Below, one piece after another: positions 25,848-34,121 of a stretch of DNA of 64,000 bases. Position 1 is the first letter of the stretch; every line of letters begins with the position of its first letter. Made by a program: the position numbers and the translations under genes. The DNA lies in NCBI GenBank assembly GCA_022732885.1, contig JAIJTS010000002.1, positions 70,409 through 134,408 of the forward strand, read 5' to 3'. The notes under the pieces were generated by a model. That model saw only the letters and a program-made list of their open reading frames with translations. It had not been told where the DNA came from and made no database searches. Source of the DNA: Atopobium sp. GTDB taxonomy: Bacteria; Actinomycetota; Coriobacteriia; Coriobacteriales; Atopobiaceae.

Positions 25848-27887
25848 ATGGCCGAAAGCTACGACATGAACAACCGCCCACATTTTCCTAAGCGTGCTGT
25901 CGTTACCGGAGGTATGCCCTACGGTAATAAGAATCTTCACTTTGGACATATTGCAGGTGTCTTTGTCCCAGCAGATTTCTTTGCTCGTTTCTTAAGAGAT
26001 CGAATTGGCCAGAAAAACGTTCTGTTTATCTCGGGAACTGACTGCTATGGTTCTCCTATTGCAGAGGGCTATCGCAAAAAGGTTGAGGAAGAGGGCTACG
26101 AAGGAACTATCCTCGATTACGTCAACCAAAATCATAACCTGCAGAAAAGCGCTCTTGACGCCTATAACATCTCGCTTGATTTCTACGGCGGCTCCGCATT
26201 AGAGCCTGCAGCAAAGATTCATGAAGAGATGGCAGATAGCATCATGCACCGCCTCTACGAGCATGGTAAACTCTCTAAGCTCTCAACCAAACAGTTTTAC
26301 GATACCGAAGCTCAGACCTTCCTTAATGGTCGACAGGTCAATGGACGCTGCCCCATCAAGGGCTGTAAGTCAGAGAAGGCTTATGCAGAAGAATGTGATC
26401 TGGGCCATCAGTTCAACCCAGAGGAGCTCATTGCTCCTGTTTCGCAGCTTACCGGCACTACACCAGAACTTCGTCCTGCACCAAGCTGGTATTTTGACTT
26501 GCCACAATACAAAGAGTTTCTAAACAACCTGGTAGAAAAGTGGAAGCACAACCCACAGATTCGTTCAGTTGTTACCACAACCGTTCAAGAAACTCTGACC
26601 GAGCCTATTATCTACATCCAAAACTCCTACCGCCAAGACTTTGACGGTGTTGCCTCTTCCCTCCCAGCTCATAGTGTCATTGAGCCAGAAGGAAACGCTT
26701 CTTCTTTCTCAGTTGTTTTTGAAAACTGGCAAGATAGAGATGAAGCTCGCGAGAAACTCAAAGAGGCTGGGATTCGTTTCAGAACAAGCAAGACGCTTCT
26801 GCCTTACCGCATGACGGGCAACATTTCTTGGGGTCTCAAGTCTCCAGACATTGAGGATCTTAAAGACCTCACCATCTGGGTTTGGACTGAGTCTCTCTGG
26901 GCTCCTATCACCTTTACTCGCGCTGCTCTTTCTGAAGACGCCAGCAATGGCGGTAGCCGCTACTCTTCTGACGAGTGGCGCGATTGGTGGTGCAGCGATG
27001 ATGCTGCTGTCTACCAGTTTATTGGCCAGGACAACATCTTCTTCTACTGCATTGTCCAGAACCCTTTGTGGGATGCACTTGATTGGGGTCTCATCACTGA
27101 TACTCCAGTTGCTAACTACCACATTCTTTTTATGAACAAGAAGGCTTCCAGCTCTGGCGCTATTAAACCTCCAATGGCAGAGGAACTTCTTCAGTTCTAC
27201 ACGCCTGAGCAGCTCCGCGCTCACTGGCTCTCTCTTGGTCTTGATCAGCGCGCTGTGTCCTTCTCGCCAAAGGCTTTTGACACCTCTGTATCCAGGAAGG
27301 GTAAAGACGGCGAGCCGGATCTTCTGGTAAAGGATGATCCTCGCGTTGTTGACCCTGCGCTCAAGGAATCCGCATTCCTCACCAATATCTTTAACCGCAT
27401 GGCTCGTAGTTGCCTGTATGGTGCGGCCAATGCTTGTGGTGGTCACCTGCCTGTCAGTGAGCCACACCAGGAAGTTATCAACGCTGCTCAAGAGGTTCTG
27501 CTTAAGTACGAGCAGCTTGCATACGGTTTTGATGCACACTCTGCACTTGCCGCTGTTGACGAGTACGCTCGCGCAGAAAACAAACGCTGGGGTGAGGCTT
27601 CTAAGGCTGCTCAGGGCAGCGATGCGGCCTATGATCAAGCATTAGCTGATGCGTTCTATGCACTCAAGACCATCACCCTGCTTATGCATCCAGCTGTTCC
27701 TGAGGGCTGCGAGCGCATTGCAGATGCTCTCAACTTCCCCCATGAAGAGTTTTTCTCTTGGGAGAATGCTTTTATGGGTCCAAAGGAGCTTGCTGCAAAG
27801 CTTGGTCAAAATGCTGAAGAGCACAAGCTTGAAGAGCTTCCTCCTCGCTTTGATTTCTTCAAAGCACATCCAAGCCAGAAGAACTAA
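25848..27887 (+). CDS. Divergent methionyl-tRNA synthetase-like class I synthetase
   Basis: This protein of about 679 residues starts at the ATG at 25848, 6 nt after GAGG. The fold signature is clear: GGMPYGNKNLHFGHIAG holds the HIGH-equivalent HFGH, followed by SGTDCYGSPI and a Cys-containing knuckle (CPIKGC...EECDLGH). However, residues nearly fixed in MetRS differ: GTDEHG is GTDCYG, the WVWFDA-type site is IWVWTESLW, GKD is GQD, and the KMSKS loop is degenerate (FMNKKASSSGA). There is also an insertion of about 60 residues before the second nucleotide-binding half. It may be a MetRS of an unusual clade or a paralogue with another role. A 23-nt gap links it to the downstream hydrolase. No T-box is seen upstream. 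Confidence 0.75.
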   Translation: MAESYDMNNRPHFPKRAVVTGGMPYGNKNLHFGHIAGVFVPADFFARFLRDRIGQKNVLFISGTDCYGSPIAEGYRKKVEEEGYEGTILDYVNQNHNLQKSALDAYNISLDFYGGSALEPAAKIHEEMADSIMHRLYEHGKLSKLSTKQFYDTEAQTFLNGRQVNGRCPIKGCKSEKAYAEECDLGHQFNPEELIAPVSQLTGTTPELRPAPSWYFDLPQYKEFLNNLVEKWKHNPQIRSVVTTTVQETLTEPIIYIQNSYRQDFDGVASSLPAHSVIEPEGNASSFSVVFENWQDRDEAREKLKEAGIRFRTSKTLLPYRMTGNISWGLKSPDIEDLKDLTIWVWTESLWAPITFTRAALSEDASNGGSRYSSDEWRDWWCSDDAAVYQFIGQDNIFFYCIVQNPLWDALDWGLITDTPVANYHILFMNKKASSSGAIKPPMAEELLQFYTPEQLRAHWLSLGLDQRAVSFSPKAFDTSVSRKGKDGEPDLLVKDDPRVVDPALKESAFLTNIFNRMARSCLYGAANACGGHLPVSEPHQEVINAAQEVLLKYEQLAYGFDAHSALAAVDEYARAENKRWGEASKAAQGSDAAYDQALADAFYALKTITLLMHPAVPEGCERIADALNFPHEEFFSWENAFMGPKELAAKLGQNAEEHKLEELPPRFDFFKAHPSQKN

Positions 27888-27910
27888 AATACACGCAGCT
27901 AGGAGCATAC

Positions 27911-28807
27911 GTGGTTGAGTTTCCACCCGTCTACCGTCCAAAACCCTATAGCAAGCCAACAGCACACCTGAAGAGCCATCTTCAGGTGTTGCTTGATGAC
28001 GGAGCAGAAATTGCAACGTTTGTCTACACTCCTAGCACTTCAGCTGGCGAGAAACCCTGTGAAGACCTGACTTCTACTGCGGCTTATTTGGCGTCTGTTA
28101 CTAACGGTACCAATGCTGCGCCCATTGTGTTTCTCCACGGAAATGGAGAAGAGCACGGCATCTTTGGCACCATCATTGACGAAGTATGCAGCCGCGGCTA
28201 CATCGCAATTGGTATTGATTCGAGAGATCAGGGGCAAAGTACTCGAGGAACGGCTGCCTTTACTTACGAGCAGATGGCAGAAGATACATATGTTGTTCTA
28301 AAGCAGCTTGGTGTTACCTCCGCTCACATTGTGGGCTTTTCTGACGGAGCTATTCTTGGTCTTCTTCTGGCACGTGACTATCCAGACGTAGTTGCCTCTC
28401 TCGTATCTATCGGAGCAAATCTTGAACCTGATACGTTAGGTGATATGACCTGGCTATATGAAAGCATCCAGGGTAATAAGCGTTGGGCAGCCGAAGGCTG
28501 GGAAGGCGCTGTTTTAGAAGATGGCTATCCTGTTCCCTCGCCTGCTGAGGCTGCTCGAATAGCAGAGCATCTTGAGCTCATGGTAGATAACCCTCATATT
28601 GACCCTACAACCCTTGGACATATTTCTGTTCCTGTTGTTGTCATGGCAGGTGAGCATGACGAGATTTATCCAGAGGAAACCCGTCGTATTGCCGAGGCAA
28701 TTCCAACCGCTCGTCTGGTCTTTATCCCTGGGTGTCCTCACAATGTTCCTAAGGTATCTCCTGGTGCTGTAGTAAGAAGGATTTTTGCAAATCTTGCATC
28801 TCTTTAA
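27911..28807 (+). CDS. Alpha/beta hydrolase
   Basis: This 298-residue protein starts at GTG with AGGAG 5 nt upstream. It has the oxyanion region VFLHGNGEEHGIF, nucleophile elbow VGFSDGAILGLLLA (Ser), acid AGEHDEIYPEE (Asp) and catalytic His in PGCPHNVPK, giving a complete triad in the expected order. No signal peptide is visible. The substrate is unknown. It follows the MetRS-like gene by 23 nt and may be cotranscribed. One iterated-octamer copy encodes SAGEKPCED in a variable N-terminal loop. Confidence 0.88.
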   Translation: MVEFPPVYRPKPYSKPTAHLKSHLQVLLDDGAEIATFVYTPSTSAGEKPCEDLTSTAAYLASVTNGTNAAPIVFLHGNGEEHGIFGTIIDEVCSRGYIAIGIDSRDQGQSTRGTAAFTYEQMAEDTYVVLKQLGVTSAHIVGFSDGAILGLLLARDYPDVVASLVSIGANLEPDTLGDMTWLYESIQGNKRWAAEGWEGAVLEDGYPVPSPAEAARIAEHLELMVDNPHIDPTTLGHISVPVVVMAGEHDEIYPEETRRIAEAIPTARLVFIPGCPHNVPKVSPGAVVRRIFANLASL

Positions 28808-28865
28808 CAGAAGAGCTATCAGATGAGCCTAATCACGTGCTTTTATTTCAAGAATATAAAACTTC

Positions 28866-28937
28866 GGTACTTAATTGTTAAGTACCTTGCTATCTCAAAA
28901 TTTTTTGAGTAAAATAGCTATTAAGAATTATTTCTTA
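28866..28937 (+). promoter_or_regulatory. marR-ABC operon promoter with three palindromic operator candidates
   Basis: The promoter is TTGCTA (28887-28892), a 17-nt spacer and TAAAAT (28910-28915). A 16-bp perfect palindrome (28894-28909, arms CTCAAAA) fills the spacer. A 21-bp perfect palindrome (28866-28886, arms GGTACTTAA with a 3-nt centre) abuts the -35 box. A third (28922-28937, arms TAAGAA) covers the transcription start. This spacing fits autorepression by the MarR protein encoded next. Confidence 0.65.
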
Positions 28938-28951
28938 TATGGGAGGTACTC

Positions 28952-29416
28952 ATGCATGAAGCACCTACCTCACCTACTCAAGAAATGCGTATTATTCGCA
29001 ATCTTGGCCATCTAGGTCATTATCTTTACATCACGCGCGGATGTCATGGTGGTCAACAATTTATTTTGACTGCGCTCTATCGTGATGGAGATATGACACA
29101 AAAAGATCTTCTCGCCAAGACAAAGAATACATCTGCATCTCTTTCAGAAATGGTGAGCAAACTTGAAGCAAAAGGTCTCATTGAACGAACACGTGTTGAT
29201 AAAGACCGCAGAAAGGCACTTCTTTCACTAACAAAAGAAGGGCGTAAACAGGCACAAGAAGCTCAAGAATCTATTGAATCATTTGAAGCGCAGGCTTTAT
29301 CGGTTCTTTCAAATGAAGAAAAAATTGCCTTTTGCGGATATCTAGATCGATTAGTTGAACACTGGGACACATTTAATAAAGATGAGAAAGGAGAAACGGC
29401 ATGTCAGAAGAAGTAA
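28952..29416 (+). CDS. MarR-family transcriptional regulator
   Basis: This 154-residue protein follows GGGAGG. It has the MarR winged helix: helix-turn-helix DMTQKDLLAKTKNTSASLSEMVSKLEAKGLIERT followed by the wing with DKDRRKALLSLTKEG (the conserved DxRxxxLxLT motif). Its stop lies 16 nt inside the first ABC transporter gene, so regulator and transporter are coupled. MarR proteins often repress drug efflux operons and release DNA on binding ligands. The palindromes directly upstream are its likely sites. The ligand is unknown. Confidence 0.92.
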   Translation: MHEAPTSPTQEMRIIRNLGHLGHYLYITRGCHGGQQFILTALYRDGDMTQKDLLAKTKNTSASLSEMVSKLEAKGLIERTRVDKDRRKALLSLTKEGRKQAQEAQESIESFEAQALSVLSNEEKIAFCGYLDRLVEHWDTFNKDEKGETACQKK

Positions 29417-31302
29417 CATCAACTGAAGATCTTGAAAACATGGTTGAAACATCTGAAGCAGATACTACTTTGGCTCTCTCTACCCTGTCAGGTATTGTAG
29501 ATGTCAGCACTTTATCGTTTAGAAAGATTGCTACCGTCCTTGCTAAAAGTATCGGCGAGTTTAAAAAAGACGCTATCCTTACTCCGGTATTTGTTTTGGT
29601 TGAGACCATCTTAGAGATTCTCATTCCTTTTAGGACAGCAGCTCTCATTGATACCCTTCGCGCAGGGGCAAATCTTAACGCTATTCTTCAGGCTGGACTT
29701 ATTCTTGCTGCCATGGCAATGTTGTCGCTGCTATTTGGAACACTCTCTGGTATTTCTGTTGCTAAGGCATCTACTGGATTTGCCCGCAATCTACGCCGTG
29801 ATATGTTCCGAAATATTCAGAAGTTCTCGTTTACCACTATTGATACCTTCTCCTCATCATCATTGGTAACGCGTCTGACTACAGATATTTCTAACGTACA
29901 AATGGCATTTATGATGCTTATTCGTATGGCAGTCCGAGCTCCATTCATGTTTATCTCGGCCTTTATTGCGGGCTTTATCATGGGTGGCTGGCTTGCAATT
30001 ATTTTTGTTGCTATCATGCCGCTTCTAGGATTTGGTCTCTACCTCATTATTTCTAAAGTTATCCCTATCTTTAAAAAGATCTTTAAGAAGTACGACGCAC
30101 TTAATGAGTCTGCAGAAGAAAACCTTGCTGGCATTCGCGTTGTTAAGTCATTTGTCAATGAAGACTTTGAGCGCCAGAAGTTTGATAATGCTTCGGAAGA
30201 GTTGCGTAAAGACTTCACTACAGCAGAGAGGCTCTTGGCTTTAAACTCGCCATTTATGAACTTCACCATTTACGTACTGTTTGTTTTGATACTTTACTTT
30301 GGCTCGTACCTTATTGTTTCCTCTCAGGGAACAAGCCTTGGTGTTGGTCAGCTTTCTTCCCTTATCACCTATGGCTTTATGATGCTCATGTCGCTTATGA
30401 TGCTCTCCTTTGTCTTTGCCATGATCATCATCGCAGAGGAAGGTGCTCGCCGTATCTGTGAGGTGCTGCTTGCCACTTCCACCATTAACAATCCAGAAAA
30501 TCCTTTGACTGAGGTTACAGACGGATCCATTGATTTTGAAAACGTTGGATTCTCCTATTCCGGTCCTGAGGGCCGAGAAGCCCTGTCTGACGTAAACCTT
30601 CACATCGCCTCTGGTGAGGTCATTGGCATCATCGGTGGTACTGGCTCGGCTAAGTCCACATTAGTTCAGCTTATTCCTCGTCTATACGACGTAACTGCTG
30701 GTAGCGTTTCTGTTGGCGGACACAACGTCAAAGACTACGACATTGATACTCTTCGTGGTGCTGTTGCCATGGTTCTTCAAAAGAACGTGCTCTTTAGCGG
30801 TACCATCAAAGAAAATCTTCTCTGGGGTAATCCTGACGCTACCGATGAAGAGATTCTTGAGGCAGCACGTCTTGCTCAGGCAGACAGCTTTGTTCAAACC
30901 TTCCCCGATAAATATGAAACTCATATTGAGCAGGGTGGAAACAACGTTTCTGGCGGTCAGAAGCAGCGTCTCTGTATTGCACGCGCACTACTTAAACGTC
31001 CAAAAGTACTCATTCTTGATGACTCTACCAGTGCCGTTGATACAAAGACTGATTCTTTAATTCGCTCAGGCCTCAAAGATTACCTGCCCGATACCACCAA
31101 GATCATCATTGCTCAGCGAACATCCAGTATTGAAGAGTCTGACAAGATTATTGTTCTGGATAACGGCCGTATAAATGCCATTGGTACGCATGAAGAGCTT
31201 TTGAAAGATAACCCAATCTATCGCGAGGTGTACTTCTCGCAGAATAAACAAAGTGTTGATGAAAACCAGTCCCAGGAAGGTGAGGTGATTTCTCATGAGT
31301 AA
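29401..31302 (+). CDS. ABC exporter, permease/ATPase half with degenerate catalytic site
   Basis: This 633-residue half-transporter has six membrane segments (about residues 50-350) and an ATPase domain. The P-loop is GGTGSAKSTLV, the signature VSGGQKQRLCIARALL and the Walker B ILDDSTSAVD. An Asp replaces the catalytic Glu after Walker B, the usual mark of the non-catalytic half in heterodimeric exporters of the TM287/288 type. It overlaps marR by 16 nt and the second half-transporter by 8 nt. It is likely a drug or metabolite exporter, controlled by the MarR protein. Confidence 0.92.
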   Translation: MSEEVTSTEDLENMVETSEADTTLALSTLSGIVDVSTLSFRKIATVLAKSIGEFKKDAILTPVFVLVETILEILIPFRTAALIDTLRAGANLNAILQAGLILAAMAMLSLLFGTLSGISVAKASTGFARNLRRDMFRNIQKFSFTTIDTFSSSSLVTRLTTDISNVQMAFMMLIRMAVRAPFMFISAFIAGFIMGGWLAIIFVAIMPLLGFGLYLIISKVIPIFKKIFKKYDALNESAEENLAGIRVVKSFVNEDFERQKFDNASEELRKDFTTAERLLALNSPFMNFTIYVLFVLILYFGSYLIVSSQGTSLGVGQLSSLITYGFMMLMSLMMLSFVFAMIIIAEEGARRICEVLLATSTINNPENPLTEVTDGSIDFENVGFSYSGPEGREALSDVNLHIASGEVIGIIGGTGSAKSTLVQLIPRLYDVTAGSVSVGGHNVKDYDIDTLRGAVAMVLQKNVLFSGTIKENLLWGNPDATDEEILEAARLAQADSFVQTFPDKYETHIEQGGNNVSGGQKQRLCIARALLKRPKVLILDDSTSAVDTKTDSLIRSGLKDYLPDTTKIIIAQRTSSIEESDKIIVLDNGRINAIGTHEELLKDNPIYREVYFSQNKQSVDENQSQEGEVISHE

Positions 31303-33211
31303 GGCAGTAGAAACAAATGGTACAAGGCCAAAGCTTCCCGTGGGAAAAATTCTTATTCGTACCATTAAAATGCTTTGGGAGTTCTATCCCCTTCTTCTTC
31401 CTGTGGCACTTCTTGCCACTATTATCCAGGGAATCATGCAATCGCTTCCAAGTGTCTTTCTTGAGCGTATTCTCTCTATCATCTCAAACTATATGGATTC
31501 CGGTGACTGGAGTTCTGCTGAGGGTTTAGTTTTTCAAAACGTAGCACTTCTCGCCATCTTCTATGTCATTGGACTTCTTGCAAACATCATTTCAACTCAA
31601 GGTATGGCCTTCATTACCCAGGGAGCGTTGCAAAAATGGCGTTCAAAGATGTTCTCGCACATGCAAGACTTGCCTATTAGGTACTTTGATACGCACCTCA
31701 ACGGCGACATCATGAGTTATTACACTAATGATATTGATGCCATGCGCCAAATGATTGGCATGAGTCTTCCACAGCTCCTCTTTACCTCTGTAATAATTAT
31801 TTCTGTTGTCTTCATCATGTTCTACTACAGCGCCTTAATGGCATTAGTCATTTTGTTTGGCGTTTCTTTAATGGGCCTTGCAACCAAACATCTTGGTGGA
31901 AAGTCCGCAAAGAACTTTGTCAAAACTCAAAAGACCACAGCAGACGTTGAGGGTCATATTCAAGAAATGATGAATGGCGAGAAGGTCGTCAAGGTCTTTA
32001 GCCATGAACCAGAAACCATTGAATCTTTTAACAAGATTAACGATGAGTTGATGGTTGCTTCTAGAAATGCAAACCTTTACGCCAATACCCTTATGCCAAT
32101 ACTTAACAACATGGGCAACATTATGTACGTCGTTGTTGCTATTGTTTCTGGCGTATTTATTGCTCTAAATATTCAAAATATTTCTATTTCAGGACTACCG
32201 TTTACCATCGCAGTAGCTGTTCCCTTCCTCAACATGACACGTCAGTTCTCCGCTCAGATTAACCAGATCTCAGCTCAGATTAACTCCGTTGTCATGGGCG
32301 TTGCTGGCGCCAATCGCATTTTTGAGCTGCTTGATGAACCGGCAGAAACTGATGAGGGTTATGTCACCTTAGTCAGCTCAGAAACGATTGACGGACAGGT
32401 TCAAGAAGCTGAGTACCGCACCGGTTACTGGGCTTGGAAGTATCCACACAGTGACGGCACGGTTACCTACACTCCTATCAAGGGTGACGTTCGCCTCTTT
32501 GATGTTGACTTTGGCTACGAGCCTGGCCACACCGTGTTACATGATATTTCTCTTTATGCAAAACCTGGTCAGAAGGTTGCCTTTGTTGGCGCAACAGGTG
32601 CTGGTAAAACAACTATTACTAACCTGCTCAACCGCTTCTATGACATTGAAGACGGCAAAATTCGCTACGACGGTATCAACATTAACAAAATTAGAAAGAG
32701 CTCTCTCCGACGTGCTCTCGGTATTGTTCTTCAAGACGTTAACCTCTTTACGGGTACCGTCTTGGATAACATCCGCTACGGTCGTCTTGATGCCACTGAT
32801 GAGGACTGCGTAAAGGCCGCAAAACTTGCTGGAGCTGATGACTTTATTAGGCGCCTTCCAGAGGGTTACCACACTATGCTCAAAGACAACGGTAGCGCGC
32901 TTTCCCAGGGACAGCGTCAGCTCATCTCTATTGCCCGAGCAGCAGTCGCAGATCCACCAGTCATGATTCTGGACGAAGCCACCTCCAGTATTGATACGCG
33001 TACTGAAGCAATTGTTCAACGTGGTATGGATGCTTTGATGTATGACCGCACCACCTTTGTTATTGCTCACCGTCTTTCTACGGTCAGAAACGCAGATGTT
33101 ATTGTCGTTCTTGACCATGGTCGTATTATTGAGCGCGGCACGCACGATGAACTTCTCGCCAAGCGAGGAACGTACTACCAGCTTTACACAGGAGCCTTTG
33201 AGCTTGAGTAA
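31295..33211 (+). CDS. ABC exporter, permease/ATPase half with canonical catalytic site
   Basis: This 638-residue half-transporter has six membrane segments, then an insertion of about 50 residues between membrane and ATPase domains (around residues 355-400, starting ETDEGYVTL), as in BmrD-like subunits. The P-loop is GATGAGKTTI and Walker B is MILDEATSSIDT with the catalytic Glu present; the signature is the variant LSQGQRQLISIARAA. It is the catalytic partner of the preceding gene. The operon ends at a bidirectional terminator. Confidence 0.92.
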   Translation: MSKAVETNGTRPKLPVGKILIRTIKMLWEFYPLLLPVALLATIIQGIMQSLPSVFLERILSIISNYMDSGDWSSAEGLVFQNVALLAIFYVIGLLANIISTQGMAFITQGALQKWRSKMFSHMQDLPIRYFDTHLNGDIMSYYTNDIDAMRQMIGMSLPQLLFTSVIIISVVFIMFYYSALMALVILFGVSLMGLATKHLGGKSAKNFVKTQKTTADVEGHIQEMMNGEKVVKVFSHEPETIESFNKINDELMVASRNANLYANTLMPILNNMGNIMYVVVAIVSGVFIALNIQNISISGLPFTIAVAVPFLNMTRQFSAQINQISAQINSVVMGVAGANRIFELLDEPAETDEGYVTLVSSETIDGQVQEAEYRTGYWAWKYPHSDGTVTYTPIKGDVRLFDVDFGYEPGHTVLHDISLYAKPGQKVAFVGATGAGKTTITNLLNRFYDIEDGKIRYDGININKIRKSSLRRALGIVLQDVNLFTGTVLDNIRYGRLDATDEDCVKAAKLAGADDFIRRLPEGYHTMLKDNGSALSQGQRQLISIARAAVADPPVMILDEATSSIDTRTEAIVQRGMDALMYDRTTFVIAHRLSTVRNADVIVVLDHGRIIERGTHDELLAKRGTYYQLYTGAFELE

Positions 33212-33230
33212 CAGCCAGCTTCTGTAATAC

Positions 33231-33265
33231 AAAACGCCTTGTCATCTTGGTGGCAAGGCGTTTTT
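33231..33265. terminator. Bidirectional terminator
   Basis: The stem AAACGCCTTG/CAAGGCGTTT is flanked by A and T runs. It serves the ABC operon on the plus strand and the HAD gene on the minus strand. Confidence 0.88.
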
Positions 33266-33284
33266 GTGCATATGTAATTCCTTC

Positions 33285-34052
33285 TTAGGCGAGAAGAACG
33301 TGATGTAGATCTTCTACCGTATCTACAATTGCAACCGCGCCCGCATCAATAAGCTCTTGTCTGTTGGTAGTTTTGCCATACAGCACACCAATACATGGAA
33401 TCTGATTTGGAAATGCAGCTTCCATATCAAAACGGCGGTCTCCTACCATAATACTTTCAGAAGCATCGCAGCTAAGCTGAAGCATAACGTGAGCGATTGC
33501 AGTGACTTTATCAGTAGCCTCCTCATCTATTCTTCCGGCGTAGGCATCAAGAACACCAATAAGATTGTTGTCCCTAAGCCCCACTTCTAGCATGGGTAGA
33601 TTTTTTGAGCTTGCCACAGCAACTTTCTTACCAGCTGCATGCAAATCATCAATGAGGCTCCTCATGCCTTCAAAAAGAGGCCATTTTCCTGTAGTTACAT
33701 AGAGCTCTCGGTAACGTTTAGTAACCGCAACAGCCTCCTCATGACTCAGGCCAAAGACCAACTCATACGCATAAGGAAACGGTGGCCCTACAAGCTTTTT
33801 AAGGTCTGACTCAATAAAGTCTGTATGACCACAATCAGTCATTGCCATCTTTGCGGTAGAAACAATAGTAGGTAATGTATCTGCCATTGTTCCATCAAAG
33901 TCAAAAATAATAAGCGAGCGATTCTGTAGATCTGAAGTTACATCAGAAGCTACCAGCATTTTATTTGTATCAGTTACGTTGTGCATTACTGCCATGTCAA
34001 TCCAATCATCCACATATGTGAGTATAGCGTTCATGGCAAAAAAACTAACCAA
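33285..34052 (-). CDS. HAD-family phosphatase, phosphoglycolate phosphatase-like
   Basis: The enzyme core begins at IIFDFDGTMADTLPT (nucleophile and acid Asp pair), with motif II VASSKN, a Lys, and late motif VGDRRFDMEAA. The small helical cap between motifs I and II is of the Gph type. The start is uncertain: the 255-residue reading includes about 45 residues before the nucleophile, no candidate ATG has a good ribosome site, and homologues usually have 5-10. A shorter start near 33959 or 33986 is plausible. The C-terminus ends LLA, encoded by one iterated-octamer copy. The substrate is not predictable. Confidence 0.8.
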   Translation of the reverse strand: MVSFFAMNAILTYVDDWIDMAVMHNVTDTNKMLVASDVTSDLQNRSLIIFDFDGTMADTLPTIVSTAKMAMTDCGHTDFIESDLKKLVGPPFPYAYELVFGLSHEEAVAVTKRYRELYVTTGKWPLFEGMRSLIDDLHAAGKKVAVASSKNLPMLEVGLRDNNLIGVLDAYAGRIDEEATDKVTAIAHVMLQLSCDASESIMVGDRRFDMEAAFPNQIPCIGVLYGKTTNRQELIDAGAVAIVDTVEDLHHVLLA

Positions 34053-34060
34053 TCAATGAT

Positions 34061-34090
34061 AAAAAAGGAGCTTTGACTTCTCAAAGCTCC
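34061..34090 (-). terminator. Terminator of the amidase/glucosaminidase gene
   Basis: A 10-bp perfect stem GGAGCTTTGA/TCAAAGCTCC has a U run on the minus strand (A run at 34061-34066). Confidence 0.93.
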
Positions 34091-34121
34091 TCCTCACATA
34101 TATGAATAACAGTACTGCCAG

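Noticed and set aside
26709..27638. A 309-codon minus-strand frame antisense to the MetRS-like gene
   Set aside because: No ribosome site, low-complexity translation, and the plus-strand gene is clearly a protein family member. A shadow frame.
29401..31302. ABC subunit with Asp in place of the catalytic Glu as a broken gene
   Set aside because: This substitution is normal for the degenerate half of heterodimeric exporters and the partner gene supplies the Glu.
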